A stretch of DNA of 25,684 nt from UBA1535 sp002323775 (GCA_031993545.1 DAMAHZ010000045.1:1-25684), one strand, 5' to 3'. Positions 16,120 through 23,418 are shown, numbered from the stretch's first letter. Numbers and translations are program-made. Notes: generated by a model from the letters alone, not told the origin.

Positions 16120-17101
16120 GGATTTAAAATTAGAAAATAATATAATATTAGCACCAATGGCGGGTATAACTGACATGACTTTTAGGACAATATGCAAGGA
16201 GTTCGGTGCTGGGCTTGTAACGACTGAAATGGTAAGTGCTAAAGGCTTATACTACAAGGATAAAAAAACACAAGAATTGATGAAAACAAACGAGCATGAT
16301 AAGCCTGTAGCTTTGCAGATATTTGGCAACGAGCCGGCTATAATGGCTTATGTAGTTGAAAATATAATCAATGATATGAAGAATATTGATATAATAGATA
16401 TAAATATGGGCTGTCCGGCACCGAAAATAGTAAAAAACGGTGATGGCTCAGCACTTATGAAAAATCCTAAATTAGCCGGGGAGATAGTAAAAAAAGTAAA
16501 GGATGTTTCTAAGAAGCCATTAACAGTAAAATTTCGCTCAGGATGGGATGCAAATAGTATAAATGCAGTTGAATTTGCAAAAATAATAGAAGCTAATGGA
16601 GCGGACGCTGTAACTGTTCATGGTCGACATAGAGATCAGTTTTATTCAGGAAAAGCAGACTACAATATTATTAAGATGGTTAAGGATAGTGTGAAAATTC
16701 CTGTAATAGGCAATGGGGATGTTTTTAGCGTAGAGGATGCTAAAAGATTAATAAATACAACTAATTGCGATGGAATAATGGTGGCTAGAGGAGTTTTAGG
16801 AAATCCGTGGCTTATCAGGAACTTAGTAAATGCAATGAATGGATACGACAATGAGAATCAAGCTTCATACGAGATATTTGAACCTACGCCAGTCCAAAGA
16901 GTTGATATGCTAAAAAGACATATACAATTGCTAAATAAAGAGTTGCCTGAAAAAGTAACAGTTTTGGAAATGCGTAAGCATGCAGCATGGTATATAAAAG
17001 GTCTAAAAAATTCATCGGAGATAAGATGCAGGATAAATACTATAGATAATTTAGAATTGCTATGTGAGGTGCTTGATAAATTTGTTGAATCCTTGATTTA
17101 A
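16100..17101 (+). CDS. dusB: tRNA-dihydrouridine synthase DusB
   Basis: This 333-residue FMN-dependent TIM-barrel enzyme reduces uridine in the tRNA D-loop. APMAGITD (18-25) starts the barrel. The catalytic C105 lies in NMGCPAPKIVKNGDGSALM, followed by VKFRSGWD, VHGRHRDQFYSG, VIGNGDV and MVARGVLGNPW, which bind FMN and tRNA. The helical C-terminal domain is present and the length is normal. The ATG at 16100 gives MNGLKIKDL and overlaps the birA-like gene by 20 bp; an in-frame TTG at 16109 would also fit family N-termini. No clear ribosome binding site is seen, so translation is probably coupled. It is the last gene before the strong greA promoter. Confidence 0.94.
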   Translation: MNGLKIKDLKLENNIILAPMAGITDMTFRTICKEFGAGLVTTEMVSAKGLYYKDKKTQELMKTNEHDKPVALQIFGNEPAIMAYVVENIINDMKNIDIIDINMGCPAPKIVKNGDGSALMKNPKLAGEIVKKVKDVSKKPLTVKFRSGWDANSINAVEFAKIIEANGADAVTVHGRHRDQFYSGKADYNIIKMVKDSVKIPVIGNGDVFSVEDAKRLINTTNCDGIMVARGVLGNPWLIRNLVNAMNGYDNENQASYEIFEPTPVQRVDMLKRHIQLLNKELPEKVTVLEMRKHAAWYIKGLKNSSEIRCRINTIDNLELLCEVLDKFVESLI

Positions 17102-17167
17102 AAATCTATTGAATAAATATATCAATAGTCACATAAACATAAATAAATAAAATCTTCAAAATAAGGG

Positions 17168-17196
17168 TTGACATATTTATGTATCTTTAATATAAT
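17168..17196 (+). promoter_or_regulatory. Consensus sigma-A promoter for greA
   Basis: TTGACA (17168-17173) and TATAAT (17191-17196) with exactly 17-bp spacing match the consensus at every position. The promoter lies 58 bp before the greA start and should be strong and constitutive. Confidence 0.88.
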
Positions 17197-17254
17197 GTGT
17201 TAATTAACTGACAAAATAATTATACTATTATTATTTTTTAGGGAGAGAAGGTAT

Positions 17255-17725
17255 ATGGAAAACAACGTAATATTACTTACAGCTGAGGGTTACACAGAAC
17301 TTACAAACGAATTAGAAAATCTAAAATCAGTTAGACGTAAAGAGGTTGCAGAAAAGATTAAAATTGCTTTATCTTTTGGAGATATAAGTGAAAATGCTGA
17401 ATATGACGAGGCAAAAAACGAACAGGCTCTCGTTGAAAAAAGAGTTGCTAAATTAGAATCAATCCTAAAGCATGCTAAATTAATTGAAGAACATAAGCAA
17501 AATGGAATTGTTGGTTTAGGCTCAAAGGTTAAAATAAGAGATATTGAATTTGACGAGATAATGGAATACAATATAGTTGGTTCAGCAGAGGCTGATCCAT
17601 TTAGAGGTAAAATATCTAATGTTTCTCCGTTAGGTACAGCTTTGCTGGGCAAAAAAATAGGTGATATAATTGAAGTTTCTTCACCTCAAGGAGAAAATAT
17701 AAAATATGAGATTTTAGAAGTATAA
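17255..17725 (+). CDS. greA: Transcript cleavage factor GreA
   Basis: This 156-residue factor enters the secondary channel of RNA polymerase and stimulates cleavage of backtracked RNA. The N-terminal coiled coil (about 8-75) carries the tip motif GDISENAEYD (42-51), with the two acidic residues D43 and E46 that position the catalytic Mg ion. The C-terminal FKBP-like domain includes the typical NVSPLGTALLGKKIGD. Length and motifs are standard. The ATG follows GAAGG at short distance. It is transcribed from the consensus promoter at 17168, and lysS begins 97 bp later. Confidence 0.96.
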   Translation: MENNVILLTAEGYTELTNELENLKSVRRKEVAEKIKIALSFGDISENAEYDEAKNEQALVEKRVAKLESILKHAKLIEEHKQNGIVGLGSKVKIRDIEFDEIMEYNIVGSAEADPFRGKISNVSPLGTALLGKKIGDIIEVSSPQGENIKYEILEV

Positions 17726-17727
17726 AA

Positions 17728-17745
17728 AGTGAAGCAAGCTTCACT
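17728..17745 (+). terminator. Hairpin after greA without a T-tract
   Basis: AGTGAAGC (17728-17735) and GCTTCACT (17738-17745) pair perfectly. The sequence after it (CTATATAAG) has no run of T, so it probably gives partial termination or protects the greA mRNA while letting transcription pass into lysS. Confidence 0.5.
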
Positions 17746-17822
17746 CTATATAAGAATCGTACTGATTCATCAGAAAAATTTAACCAAAAAAATAAAATAA
17801 GATAAAAAAGGTGGTGTGCAGA

Positions 17823-19298
17823 TTGTCTGAAATTCAAAACCAAGGCGATTTAAGACAAGTAAGATTAGACAAATTTAATGAGCTCAAAAGAGTTGGAAGA
17901 AACCCTTTTGAGATTTCGAAATTTGATATTACAAGCAACAGTGAGGAGATAAAAAGTAAGTTTGCAGAGATGGAGGGTAAGTTTGTATCCATAGCAGGCA
18001 GAATAATGTCTAAAAGAGGTCAAGGTAAGGTTGGCTTTTATGATATACAGGATACATCTGGAAGAATTCAGATATTTGCAAAGCAAGATACTTTAGGAGA
18101 AGATGAGTATAATTATTTTAAGACCAATGATATTGGAGACATTATTGGAGTTAAGGGAGAAGTATTCAGAACTAAGATGGGTGAGATATCAGTAAGAGCT
18201 GAAAGCGTAGTTTTGCTGACCAAATCTCTGCAAACACTTCCGGAAAAATTCCACGGATTAAAAGATACTGAAATCAGATATAGACAAAGATATGTTGACC
18301 TAATTGTTAATCCTGAAATAAGAGAAGTATTCAGAAAACGTAATATAATTATAAAAGGAATACGTGAGTATTTGGACAATCATGGATTTATGGAGGTTGA
18401 CACACCTGTATTAAGCGCTATAGCAGGTGGAGCTAATGCAAGACCTTTTATAACTCATCACAATACTTTGGACATAGATATGTACATGAGAATTGCCAAT
18501 GAACTATATTTAAAAAGATTGATAGTTGGCGGTTTAGCTGACGGTGTTTATGAGATGGGCAAAATGTTCAGAAATGAAGGTATGGATACAACTCACAATC
18601 CAGAATATACAGCTATTGAATTGTACAAGGCATATGCTGACTACAATGACATGATGGAACTTACAGAAAATATTATTGCATATGTATGCGAAAAAGTTAA
18701 TGGAACTACTAAAATAAATTATAATGGTGCAGACCTTGACTTCACTCCGCCATGGAGGAGAGTAAGGATGCAAGATATGGTTAAAGAGCATGTAGGTGTT
18801 GATTTTGACCTTATAAATACAGATGAAGAAGCTATAGCAGTAGCTAAAGAAAAGAAAATTGAGATAAAGCCTTTGATGACCAGAGGTCATGTTATATGTG
18901 CTTTATTTGAAGAATATTGCGAAAAACATCTTGTTCAGCCTACATTTGTTACTCATCATCCGGTTGAGATTTCTCCGCTTGCAAAGAGAAATGTAGCTGA
19001 TCCAAGACTTACAGATAGATTTGAAGCTTTTGCAAGCACTAAGGAAATAGCCAATGCTTTCTCAGAATTAAATGACCCTGTTGACCAAAGAGAGAGATTT
19101 GAAGATCAGGTAAGACATAAAGAAGCGGGCGATGATGAAGCTCATATGATGGATTATGACTTTATAAATGCAATAGAAGTTGGCTTGCCTCCAACGGGAG
19201 GACTGGGAATAGGTGTTGACAGAGTTATAATGATGTTGACTAATCAAGTATCTATAAGAGATATTATACTTTTCCCAACAATGAAACCGATAGATTAA
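17823..19298 (+). CDS. lysS: Lysyl-tRNA synthetase, class II
   Basis: Charges tRNA(Lys) with lysine. The 491-residue protein has the N-terminal OB-fold anticodon-binding domain (about 50-150) and the class II catalytic core. Motif 2 is FRNEGMDTTHNPEYT (249-263) and motif 3 is GGLGIGVDR (459-467). I chose the TTG at 17823 as start: it gives the normal beginning MSEIQNQG and lies six bases after the AGGTGGTG ribosome binding site. GTG codons at 17811 and 17814 belong to that site and are unlikely starts. It probably shares a transcript with greA, since no convincing promoter lies in the 97-bp gap. Strong hairpins follow the gene. Confidence 0.95.
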   Translation: MSEIQNQGDLRQVRLDKFNELKRVGRNPFEISKFDITSNSEEIKSKFAEMEGKFVSIAGRIMSKRGQGKVGFYDIQDTSGRIQIFAKQDTLGEDEYNYFKTNDIGDIIGVKGEVFRTKMGEISVRAESVVLLTKSLQTLPEKFHGLKDTEIRYRQRYVDLIVNPEIREVFRKRNIIIKGIREYLDNHGFMEVDTPVLSAIAGGANARPFITHHNTLDIDMYMRIANELYLKRLIVGGLADGVYEMGKMFRNEGMDTTHNPEYTAIELYKAYADYNDMMELTENIIAYVCEKVNGTTKINYNGADLDFTPPWRRVRMQDMVKEHVGVDFDLINTDEEAIAVAKEKKIEIKPLMTRGHVICALFEEYCEKHLVQPTFVTHHPVEISPLAKRNVADPRLTDRFEAFASTKEIANAFSELNDPVDQRERFEDQVRHKEAGDDEAHMMDYDFINAIEVGLPPTGGLGIGVDRVIMMLTNQVSIRDIILFPTMKPID

Positions 19299-19300
19299 AA

Positions 19301-19318
19301 AGCGAAACTTGTTTCGCT
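19301..19318 (+). terminator. Hairpin directly after the lysS stop codon
   Basis: AGCGAAAC (19301-19308) and GTTTCGCT (19311-19318) pair perfectly two bases after the stop codon. No T-tract follows. It resembles the hairpins after the genes ending at 3259 and 17725. Confidence 0.55.
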
Positions 19319-19322
19319 CAAT

Positions 19323-19366
19323 AAAACGTGGTAAAATAACTAAACAGTTATTTTACCACGTTTTTA
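19323..19366. terminator. Very strong bidirectional terminator with 19-bp perfect arms
   Basis: Arms 19323-19341 (starting AAAACGTGG) and 19346-19364 (ending CCACGTTTT) are fully complementary around a 4-nt loop. T residues follow on both strands. It separates lysS (+) from the convergent Cys-rich gene (-). Confidence 0.93.
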
Positions 19367-19387
19367 TCTGAAATGGATTTTAAATTT

Positions 19388-19795
19388 TTAGTAAAAACAG
19401 TTTCCAAAATCTCCGCCTACAAAAGCTGATCCGTTTTCGTTATTTCTACAATTACATCTGCATGGACAGCAGCAGCATCTGCAACATCTTCTGTTACCAC
19501 TGTCAGGGGAAACACGGTCACATCTTCTGTTACATTCTCTTTCCCTTCTGTCACATTCTCTGCGACATTCGTTTCCTTCTCTTTCACATCTTCTGCGACA
19601 TTCTCTGTTACCACTGTCAGGAGATACATTATTGCAATCTCTGTCTCCTCTATCAGGTGAAACATTGCCATTACATCTTTCGTTTAACAATTGATTTGAA
19701 AAAGGTGTACAGTATATGAAGAATATATCTCCTGATCTATAGCAGCCTTCACCAAATTCATTTTGTACATTTGAACAAGGATTATTACAAGACAT
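19388..19795 (-). CDS. Cysteine- and arginine-rich repeat protein of unknown function
   Basis: This 135-residue protein contains 22 cysteines (16 percent) and many Arg, Glu and Asp residues. I do not recognise the family. The N-terminus (to about 45) has scattered Cys. The middle contains VSPDxGxR three times, and between the second and third copies a regular series reads C-x3-C-x6-C-x3-C-x6-C-x3-C. A CCRCCCCPCRCNC cluster follows (about 106-118), then a Gly/Phe-rich tail ending GNCFY. There is no signal peptide or membrane segment. The ATG has AAAGGAAG eight bases upstream, supporting translation. Possible roles are a disulphide-crosslinked spore coat or structural protein, or a metal-binding protein; none can be chosen from sequence. 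It is a single gene, convergent with lysS, with an assembly gap 73 bp upstream. Confidence 0.75.
   Translation of the reverse strand: MSCNNPCSNVQNEFGEGCYRSGDIFFIYCTPFSNQLLNERCNGNVSPDRGDRDCNNVSPDSGNRECRRRCEREGNECRRECDRRERECNRRCDRVSPDSGNRRCCRCCCCPCRCNCRNNENGSAFVGGDFGNCFY
19491..19660 (-). repeat. Three 20-bp repeats in the Cys-rich gene
   Basis: CTGTTACCACTGTCAGGGGA (19491-19510) recurs with two changes at 19605-19624 and more diverged at 19641-19660. On the minus strand each encodes the VSPDxGxR motif. The spacing between copies is 114 and 36 bp, all multiples of three. Confidence 0.8.
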
Positions 19796-20000
19796 TCAAA
19801 TCTTCCTTTCTTAATTTAAAGATGGATAATAACGCTAATTAAAAATTAACGTATATATTAGGTGACAANNNNNNNNNNTGACAAGTTCGAGGTATTTAAC
19901 TTAATTATAAACCAACATAATTAGTAAGGTTTTTTTTTGTGTGTAAGTATTTGTCACTATGCTACAATATATGACAAACTTCGCAAAGAGTTCATAATGA
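19796..20000. other. Intergenic region with a 10-N assembly gap
   Basis: Bases 19869-19878 are N, a placeholder for an assembly gap of unknown true size. The left flank ends in GTGACAA and the right flank begins TGACAAG, so six bases are repeated across the gap. Further right, nine T (19931-19939) follow a weak AAACC/GGTTT pairing. TTTGTCA (19951-19957) and TGACAAA (19973-19979) form an inverted repeat. Beyond the Cys-rich gene's ribosome binding site I see no gene or clear promoter here. The gap may hide sequence. Confidence 0.9.
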
Positions 20001-20681
20001 CTATAAATAATTTTTAATAATATTTTTGTAATATAATAAATTTTTTGAAAAATCGATTTTTGATAATTTGCTTACAATTTCAATAGGTTTGTTATTCAAT
20101 ACATAAATATAATCGGATAAAAATAATGCTTGATCAATGTCGTGGGTTATGTATATAATAGTTCTTTTTTCTTCTAATAAAATATTTTTTAGCTTTAACG
20201 ATAAATCCTCCTCAAGCCTATAATCCAAGCCGTTAAAAGGTTCGTCTAAAATAACTATATTTGATGGATAAGCTAATGCTCTGGCAATTGAAACTCTCCC
20301 AGCCATGCCGCCACTTAATTCAGAAACTTTATATGTATAAAATTCTTGTAAATCGACTAATTTTAAAATTTTATCAATAATGTTTTTGCGTTCTGATGAA
20401 TTATAATGCTTTTTTAGAACAATGTCTATGTTGTCGTATACATTATACCATTCGAGAAGCCTTGGTTCTTGAAATACATATGAAAATATTGAATTATCAG
20501 GCAGTATAATTTCTCCGCTGTCAGGTTTTGTTAGTCCGGCAATCATATTGACAAGGGTAGTTTTACCTAAACCTGATGGGCCGAGGATACAGGAAATTTT
20601 ATTTTCTTCAAACTCTATGCTGAAATTACTGTATAGTTGTTCATTATTGTATGCTTTGTATACATTATTTAACTTTATCAT
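20001..20681 (-). CDS. ABC importer ATPase subunit (SsuB/TauB/ThiZ-like)
   Basis: This 226-residue ATPase, slightly shorter than usual, drives import with the neighbouring permease and binding protein. Walker A is GPSGLGKTT (34-42), the Q-loop is Q71 in YVFQEPRLLEW, the signature is LSGGM (122-126), Walker B is IVILDEPFNGLD (D146, catalytic E147) and the switch is H180 in YITHD. LSGGM instead of LSGGQ is normal for the nitrate/sulfonate/taurine/pyrimidine branch, but the following residues are AGR rather than the usual RQR. The start codon lies 12 bp after the permease stop behind GAGGT. It is the last gene of the four-gene operon starting at 22763. No clear terminator lies downstream, where the assembly gap is close. 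Confidence 0.9.
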   Translation of the reverse strand: MIKLNNVYKAYNNEQLYSNFSIEFEENKISCILGPSGLGKTTLVNMIAGLTKPDSGEIILPDNSIFSYVFQEPRLLEWYNVYDNIDIVLKKHYNSSERKNIIDKILKLVDLQEFYTYKVSELSGGMAGRVSIARALAYPSNIVILDEPFNGLDYRLEEDLSLKLKNILLEEKRTIIYITHDIDQALFLSDYIYVLNNKPIEIVSKLSKIDFSKNLLYYKNIIKNYL

Positions 20682-20693
20682 ATTTTAACCTCA

Positions 20694-21434
20694 TTAACTT
20701 CTCTTTACAAATTTAACATATAAATTTTCAAGTATATAACTGAGTACTACAATTATTATTGTCCATGAAAAAAGAACTGTAGGCTCAAGGTTAGCCTTGG
20801 CATAAAACAAGTAATTTCCGATGGAATACTTTGGCATACTTAAAACTTCAGCAGCAGATGAAGCCTTCCACGCAATACCTATTGATGAAATAATAGCCGA
20901 GTGCATATAAGGCAAAATAGAAGGGAAATAGACAGATTTTATAACCTCAAGCTTATCTAACTTATACACCTTGCACATTTCTAATATTTTTTTATCAGTG
21001 TTCTTTATACCCGTAGCTACATTGGTAAAAATTACTGGAAAGCACATTAAAAATGTAGCAAAAATAGGGACATCGGATGATTTTAACCATAATATAGCCA
21101 GTATGATAATTGAAACAATAGGTGTTGAACGTATTACAATAATTAAAGGGTTTATTAAATCATATAAAAAATCATTTAAACCACAAAAAAATCCAAAAAT
21201 TATACCAATGATGCAGGACAGAATTAATGCAATCATAGTCCTTATTGTGCTGCTTAAAATCACAGTATATGTAGATTTATCTAGTAAAATTGATATTAAG
21301 GAGTTAAAAGTAGCAATAGGAGAAGGGAGATAAATCTCCTTATCAACAATCAAGGCAAATATCTCCCATATAATTAACCAAAAAAGTATTATAAATATTT
21401 TTTTAAAACTATTTTTTATAATAGAAGCTTTCAT
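20694..21434 (-). CDS. ABC importer permease (SsuC/TauC/ThiX-like)
   Basis: This 246-residue permease has about six membrane segments and the cytoplasmic coupling loop of the binding-protein-dependent family (SVYFPSILPYMHSAIISSIG, followed by IAWKASSAAEVLS). It belongs to the branch that handles sulfonates, taurine, nitrate or aminopyrimidine. Its start overlaps the end of the substrate-binding protein gene by 26 bp, with GGAGG 11 bases upstream inside that gene, so translation of the two is coupled. Confidence 0.9.
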   Translation of the reverse strand: MKASIIKNSFKKIFIILFWLIIWEIFALIVDKEIYLPSPIATFNSLISILLDKSTYTVILSSTIRTMIALILSCIIGIIFGFFCGLNDFLYDLINPLIIVIRSTPIVSIIILAILWLKSSDVPIFATFLMCFPVIFTNVATGIKNTDKKILEMCKVYKLDKLEVIKSVYFPSILPYMHSAIISSIGIAWKASSAAEVLSMPKYSIGNYLFYAKANLEPTVLFSWTIIIVVLSYILENLYVKFVKRS

Positions 21435-22449
21435 CAGGTAGTTTTCCTCCTACTGATTTGTTGTCAGAGTCGAATAACACTTTTAAAAATGCGTTTATTT
21501 CATTCTTAGCATCCTGTGCATTCTTATATACTATATTGCAATAAGGTATTGCTTTCTCAACTAATGCTGCATTTTTGATAATTTCATTTTTCTCAACTAA
21601 TTGAGCAGCTTCAGCAGGATTAGAATTTACAAAATTTACTGATTGCTCATATGATTTTAAAAACTCTGTGATAAAGTCTGGATTTTTTTCAGCAAATTCT
21701 TTGTTTACAACTAAACAACCCATAGAAAGTACGCTATTTCCACTTGAAGCTATTTCCCATTCTTTGTTTAAGTCAACTAATATTTTTATATCTGCATCCT
21801 TTAGGCTAACTTGTGTTACAAATGGTTGTGGAAGTATTGCTACATCTATATCACCAGCGAGAAGGGCCTGTGCGACTGTGGCATGGTCTGGCATATAATC
21901 TAAGCTTACCTTGTCTGTTAATCCCTTTTGACTGAGAATATAGTTCATAGCGTATTCAGGTACAGCACCTTTGCCGCTCATTGCTACTTTTTTACCTTCT
22001 AATTGTCCAAGAGAGCTGATATCACCTTTGCCTACAGCATATAAAACTCCAAGTGTATTTTGAGCTAAGAATTGTATCTTACCTTCTGTTTTGTTGTATA
22101 AAACTGCCGCAAGATTGGTCGGAACTGCTGCTATTTGCACTTCTCCCTTATCACTGATAATTTTTCCGGTAATTGTATCCGGAGCATCAACAGTTGTATA
22201 TTCTACTGTGTATTTATCACTGTTTAAAGCTTTTTCATCTATAAGCTTTATCATACCGATAGATGTTGGGCCTTTTAGTCCGATTATATTAACTTTTGTA
22301 GGATTTACAGGCTCAGGAGTCTTTCCTGATTCAGCATTATTTCCATCATCAGGCTTCTGCTCTGTTTTAGGCACGTTTGTGCTGCTGCAAGCTGTCAAAA
22401 GCATGCTAAATATTAATAAAAAACTAAGTATTACTGCTATTTTTTTCAT
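21409..22449 (-). CDS. Lipoprotein substrate-binding protein (NMT1/SsuA-like)
   Basis: This 346-residue extracellular binding protein starts with a lipoprotein signal peptide with lipobox LLTAC (C21) and a Pro/Glu/Lys linker (about 22-50). The periplasmic-binding fold type II domain follows and resembles the NMT1/SsuA group: KVNIIGLKGPTSIGMIKL at its start, GKKVAMSGKGAVPEYAMNYI and DVAILPQPFVT later. Members bind taurine, sulfonates or thiamine pyrimidine precursors; the ligand here is unknown. A GGAGGT lies properly before the ATG. The gene stands 20 bp after the TM1266-type regulator gene, so import may be tied to hydrogenase or a cofactor need; that is inference from context. Confidence 0.9.
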   Translation of the reverse strand: MKKIAVILSFLLIFSMLLTACSSTNVPKTEQKPDDGNNAESGKTPEPVNPTKVNIIGLKGPTSIGMIKLIDEKALNSDKYTVEYTTVDAPDTITGKIISDKGEVQIAAVPTNLAAVLYNKTEGKIQFLAQNTLGVLYAVGKGDISSLGQLEGKKVAMSGKGAVPEYAMNYILSQKGLTDKVSLDYMPDHATVAQALLAGDIDVAILPQPFVTQVSLKDADIKILVDLNKEWEIASSGNSVLSMGCLVVNKEFAEKNPDFITEFLKSYEQSVNFVNSNPAEAAQLVEKNEIIKNAALVEKAIPYCNIVYKNAQDAKNEINAFLKVLFDSDNKSVGGKLPDESFYYKK

Positions 22450-22469
22450 AAAAACCTCCGTTTATCTGT

Positions 22470-22763
22470 TTAAAAAATTTTTTTAGACAATGCACTTTTT
22501 ACGTTGACGCCGTCAATTTTACCAAGCTTTCCGTTAAGTGCACCTATTTCATCAGTTGTTCCGTCAACTATTAATGAAATAATATTTACTCCCTTTTCTC
22601 TATAAGGTAAACCAAGCCTTCCAACTATAATATTTCCATGCTGGTGCAAAATATCATTAATAATAGGAACTTGCTCTAAATTTTCTATAACTATACCGAT
22701 AACTCCTATTCTTTTTTCTATAGATTGTAAATCTTTTTCCATGGCGTGAATGTCTTGTTTCAC
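22470..22763 (-). CDS. TM1266-family putative iron-only hydrogenase system regulator
   Basis: This 97-residue ACT-like protein closely follows the TM1266 family pattern: RIGVIGIVIENLEQV (18-32), NDILHQHGNIIVGRLGLPYR (about 36-55) and IISLIVDGTTDEIGALNGKL (about 61-80), ending in GVNVKSAL. The family was named for its proximity to [FeFe]-hydrogenase maturation genes (hydE, hydF, hydG). The biochemical function is not established, and no hyd gene is in this window. Translation starts at a GTG (22763) behind GGAAGGTGAT. It is the first gene of the operon and is preceded by an attenuator-like leader. Confidence 0.85.
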   Translation of the reverse strand: MKQDIHAMEKDLQSIEKRIGVIGIVIENLEQVPIINDILHQHGNIIVGRLGLPYREKGVNIISLIVDGTTDEIGALNGKLGKIDGVNVKSALSKKIF

Positions 22764-22936
22764 GTTATCACCTTCCTTTCCTCAAATAAAAAAACCTTAT
22801 TTGCAGCAAATAAGGAGTTAGAGAATCTCTTTATCTTAAAAATAACAATCAAAGATAACTTTATTTTAAACAAAGAGTGCTTAAAACGAATTTTCTCCTT
22901 GCCTTCAGTATAGACCTTAGGTTTAGATGCAAACAT
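22764..22936 (-). ncRNA. Long 5' leader with terminator: candidate riboswitch or attenuator
   Basis: From the promoter at 22937-22965 the predicted transcript runs about 165 nt before the GTG start at 22763. It contains a stem TTATCTT/AAGATAA and short AAAA-TTCG-TTTT and AGAGATTCTCT hairpins. It ends in a complete intrinsic terminator. The leader segment AAGGAG (22893-22898 on the plus-strand complement) can pair with CTCCTT at the 5' side of the terminator stem, a possible antiterminator. I do not find the signature sequences of the TPP, SAM, purine, lysine, glycine, cobalamin, FMN, fluoride, c-di-GMP or T-box classes. Conditional termination is inferred from layout. Confidence 0.5.
22788..22815 (-). 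terminator. Intrinsic terminator just before the TM1266-type gene
   Basis: On the minus strand CCTTATTTG and CAAATAAGG (22815-22807 and 22803-22795) form a perfect 9-bp stem with a 3-nt loop, followed by seven U (22794-22788). Only 24 nt remain before the start codon, filled by the ribosome binding site. It could end GNAT transcripts, attenuate the operon, or both. Confidence 0.88.
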
Positions 22937-22965
22937 ACAATATCATAATATATTTGTAAAGTCAA
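22937..22965 (-). promoter_or_regulatory. Putative promoter of the TM1266-transporter operon
   Basis: On the minus strand TTGACT (22965-22960) and TATTGT (22942-22937) are spaced by 17 bp. It lies immediately after the end of the acetyltransferase gene and upstream of the leader terminator. Confidence 0.6.
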
Positions 22966-22968
22966 TAA

Positions 22969-23418
22969 TTATTTTGCACAATGTCCACCGACATCACCAT
23001 ATTTTACCATAACTAATTTTCCACTAATTTCACCGTCTGCAACAAATCCGATTTTTTCAAAAATGCTTTGAATTTTTAATAGTAAATTATCAGAAAGGCT
23101 TATATATGAGTAAGTTTTTTCTGCTCCCATATCTACAGCTTTTCTAACTAACATTCTTATAATCAATTCTCCATAAGAATTATTTCTGTAATCTTTTAGA
23201 ACACAGAGCTTATCTATTAAGTATTTTCCATCGTTAAATATAAGTCTTCCAGTTCCTATAGCCTTTCCGTTATCATACACTAATACGCTTTTTCCAAAGC
23301 TGTCGTATTCATCGTTTACTAGGCTGGTATCGAGATTAAGCTCATTGATAAAAACCGTAGTTCTTATCTTTAGCACATCATCTAAATCATTGCTTTGAAA
23401 CCATTTTGTTGAAATCAT
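22969..23418 (-). CDS. GNAT-family N-acetyltransferase
   Basis: This 149-residue protein fits the ElaA-like branch of the GNAT fold. An N-terminal region with DVLKIRTTVFINELNL is followed by GTGRLIFNDGKYLIDKLCVLKDYRNNSYGELIIRMLVRKAV, which is the core around the acetyl-CoA pyrophosphate loop (about 55-95, described in two parts here). The usual Q/R-x-x-G-x-G/A reads RNNSYG, a slight deviation. The C-terminal strand KIGFVADGEI is typical. The substrate is unknown. GAGGT precedes the ATG at good distance, and an extended -10 promoter lies upstream. Confidence 0.85.
   Translation of the reverse strand: MISTKWFQSNDLDDVLKIRTTVFINELNLDTSLVNDEYDSFGKSVLVYDNGKAIGTGRLIFNDGKYLIDKLCVLKDYRNNSYGELIIRMLVRKAVDMGAEKTYSYISLSDNLLLKIQSIFEKIGFVADGEISGKLVMVKYGDVGGHCAK

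Noticed and set aside
17811..17822. GTG at 17811 as the lysS start
   Set aside because: The GTG GTG codons are part of the AGGTGGTG ribosome binding site. The TTG at 17823 gives the normal LysS N-terminus.
19417..19671. An 84-codon Val/Thr-rich minus-strand frame inside the Cys-rich gene
   Set aside because: It is an out-of-phase reading of the same repeats, with no ribosome binding site of its own. The Cys-rich frame is longer and has a good site.
22766..22936. A 57-codon minus-strand reading frame (MFASKPKVYTEG...) through the TM1266 leader
   Set aside because: Its ATG lies directly against the -10 element, so it would be at or before the transcript start, and it has no ribosome binding site. 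It runs through the terminator hairpin and looks like chance.
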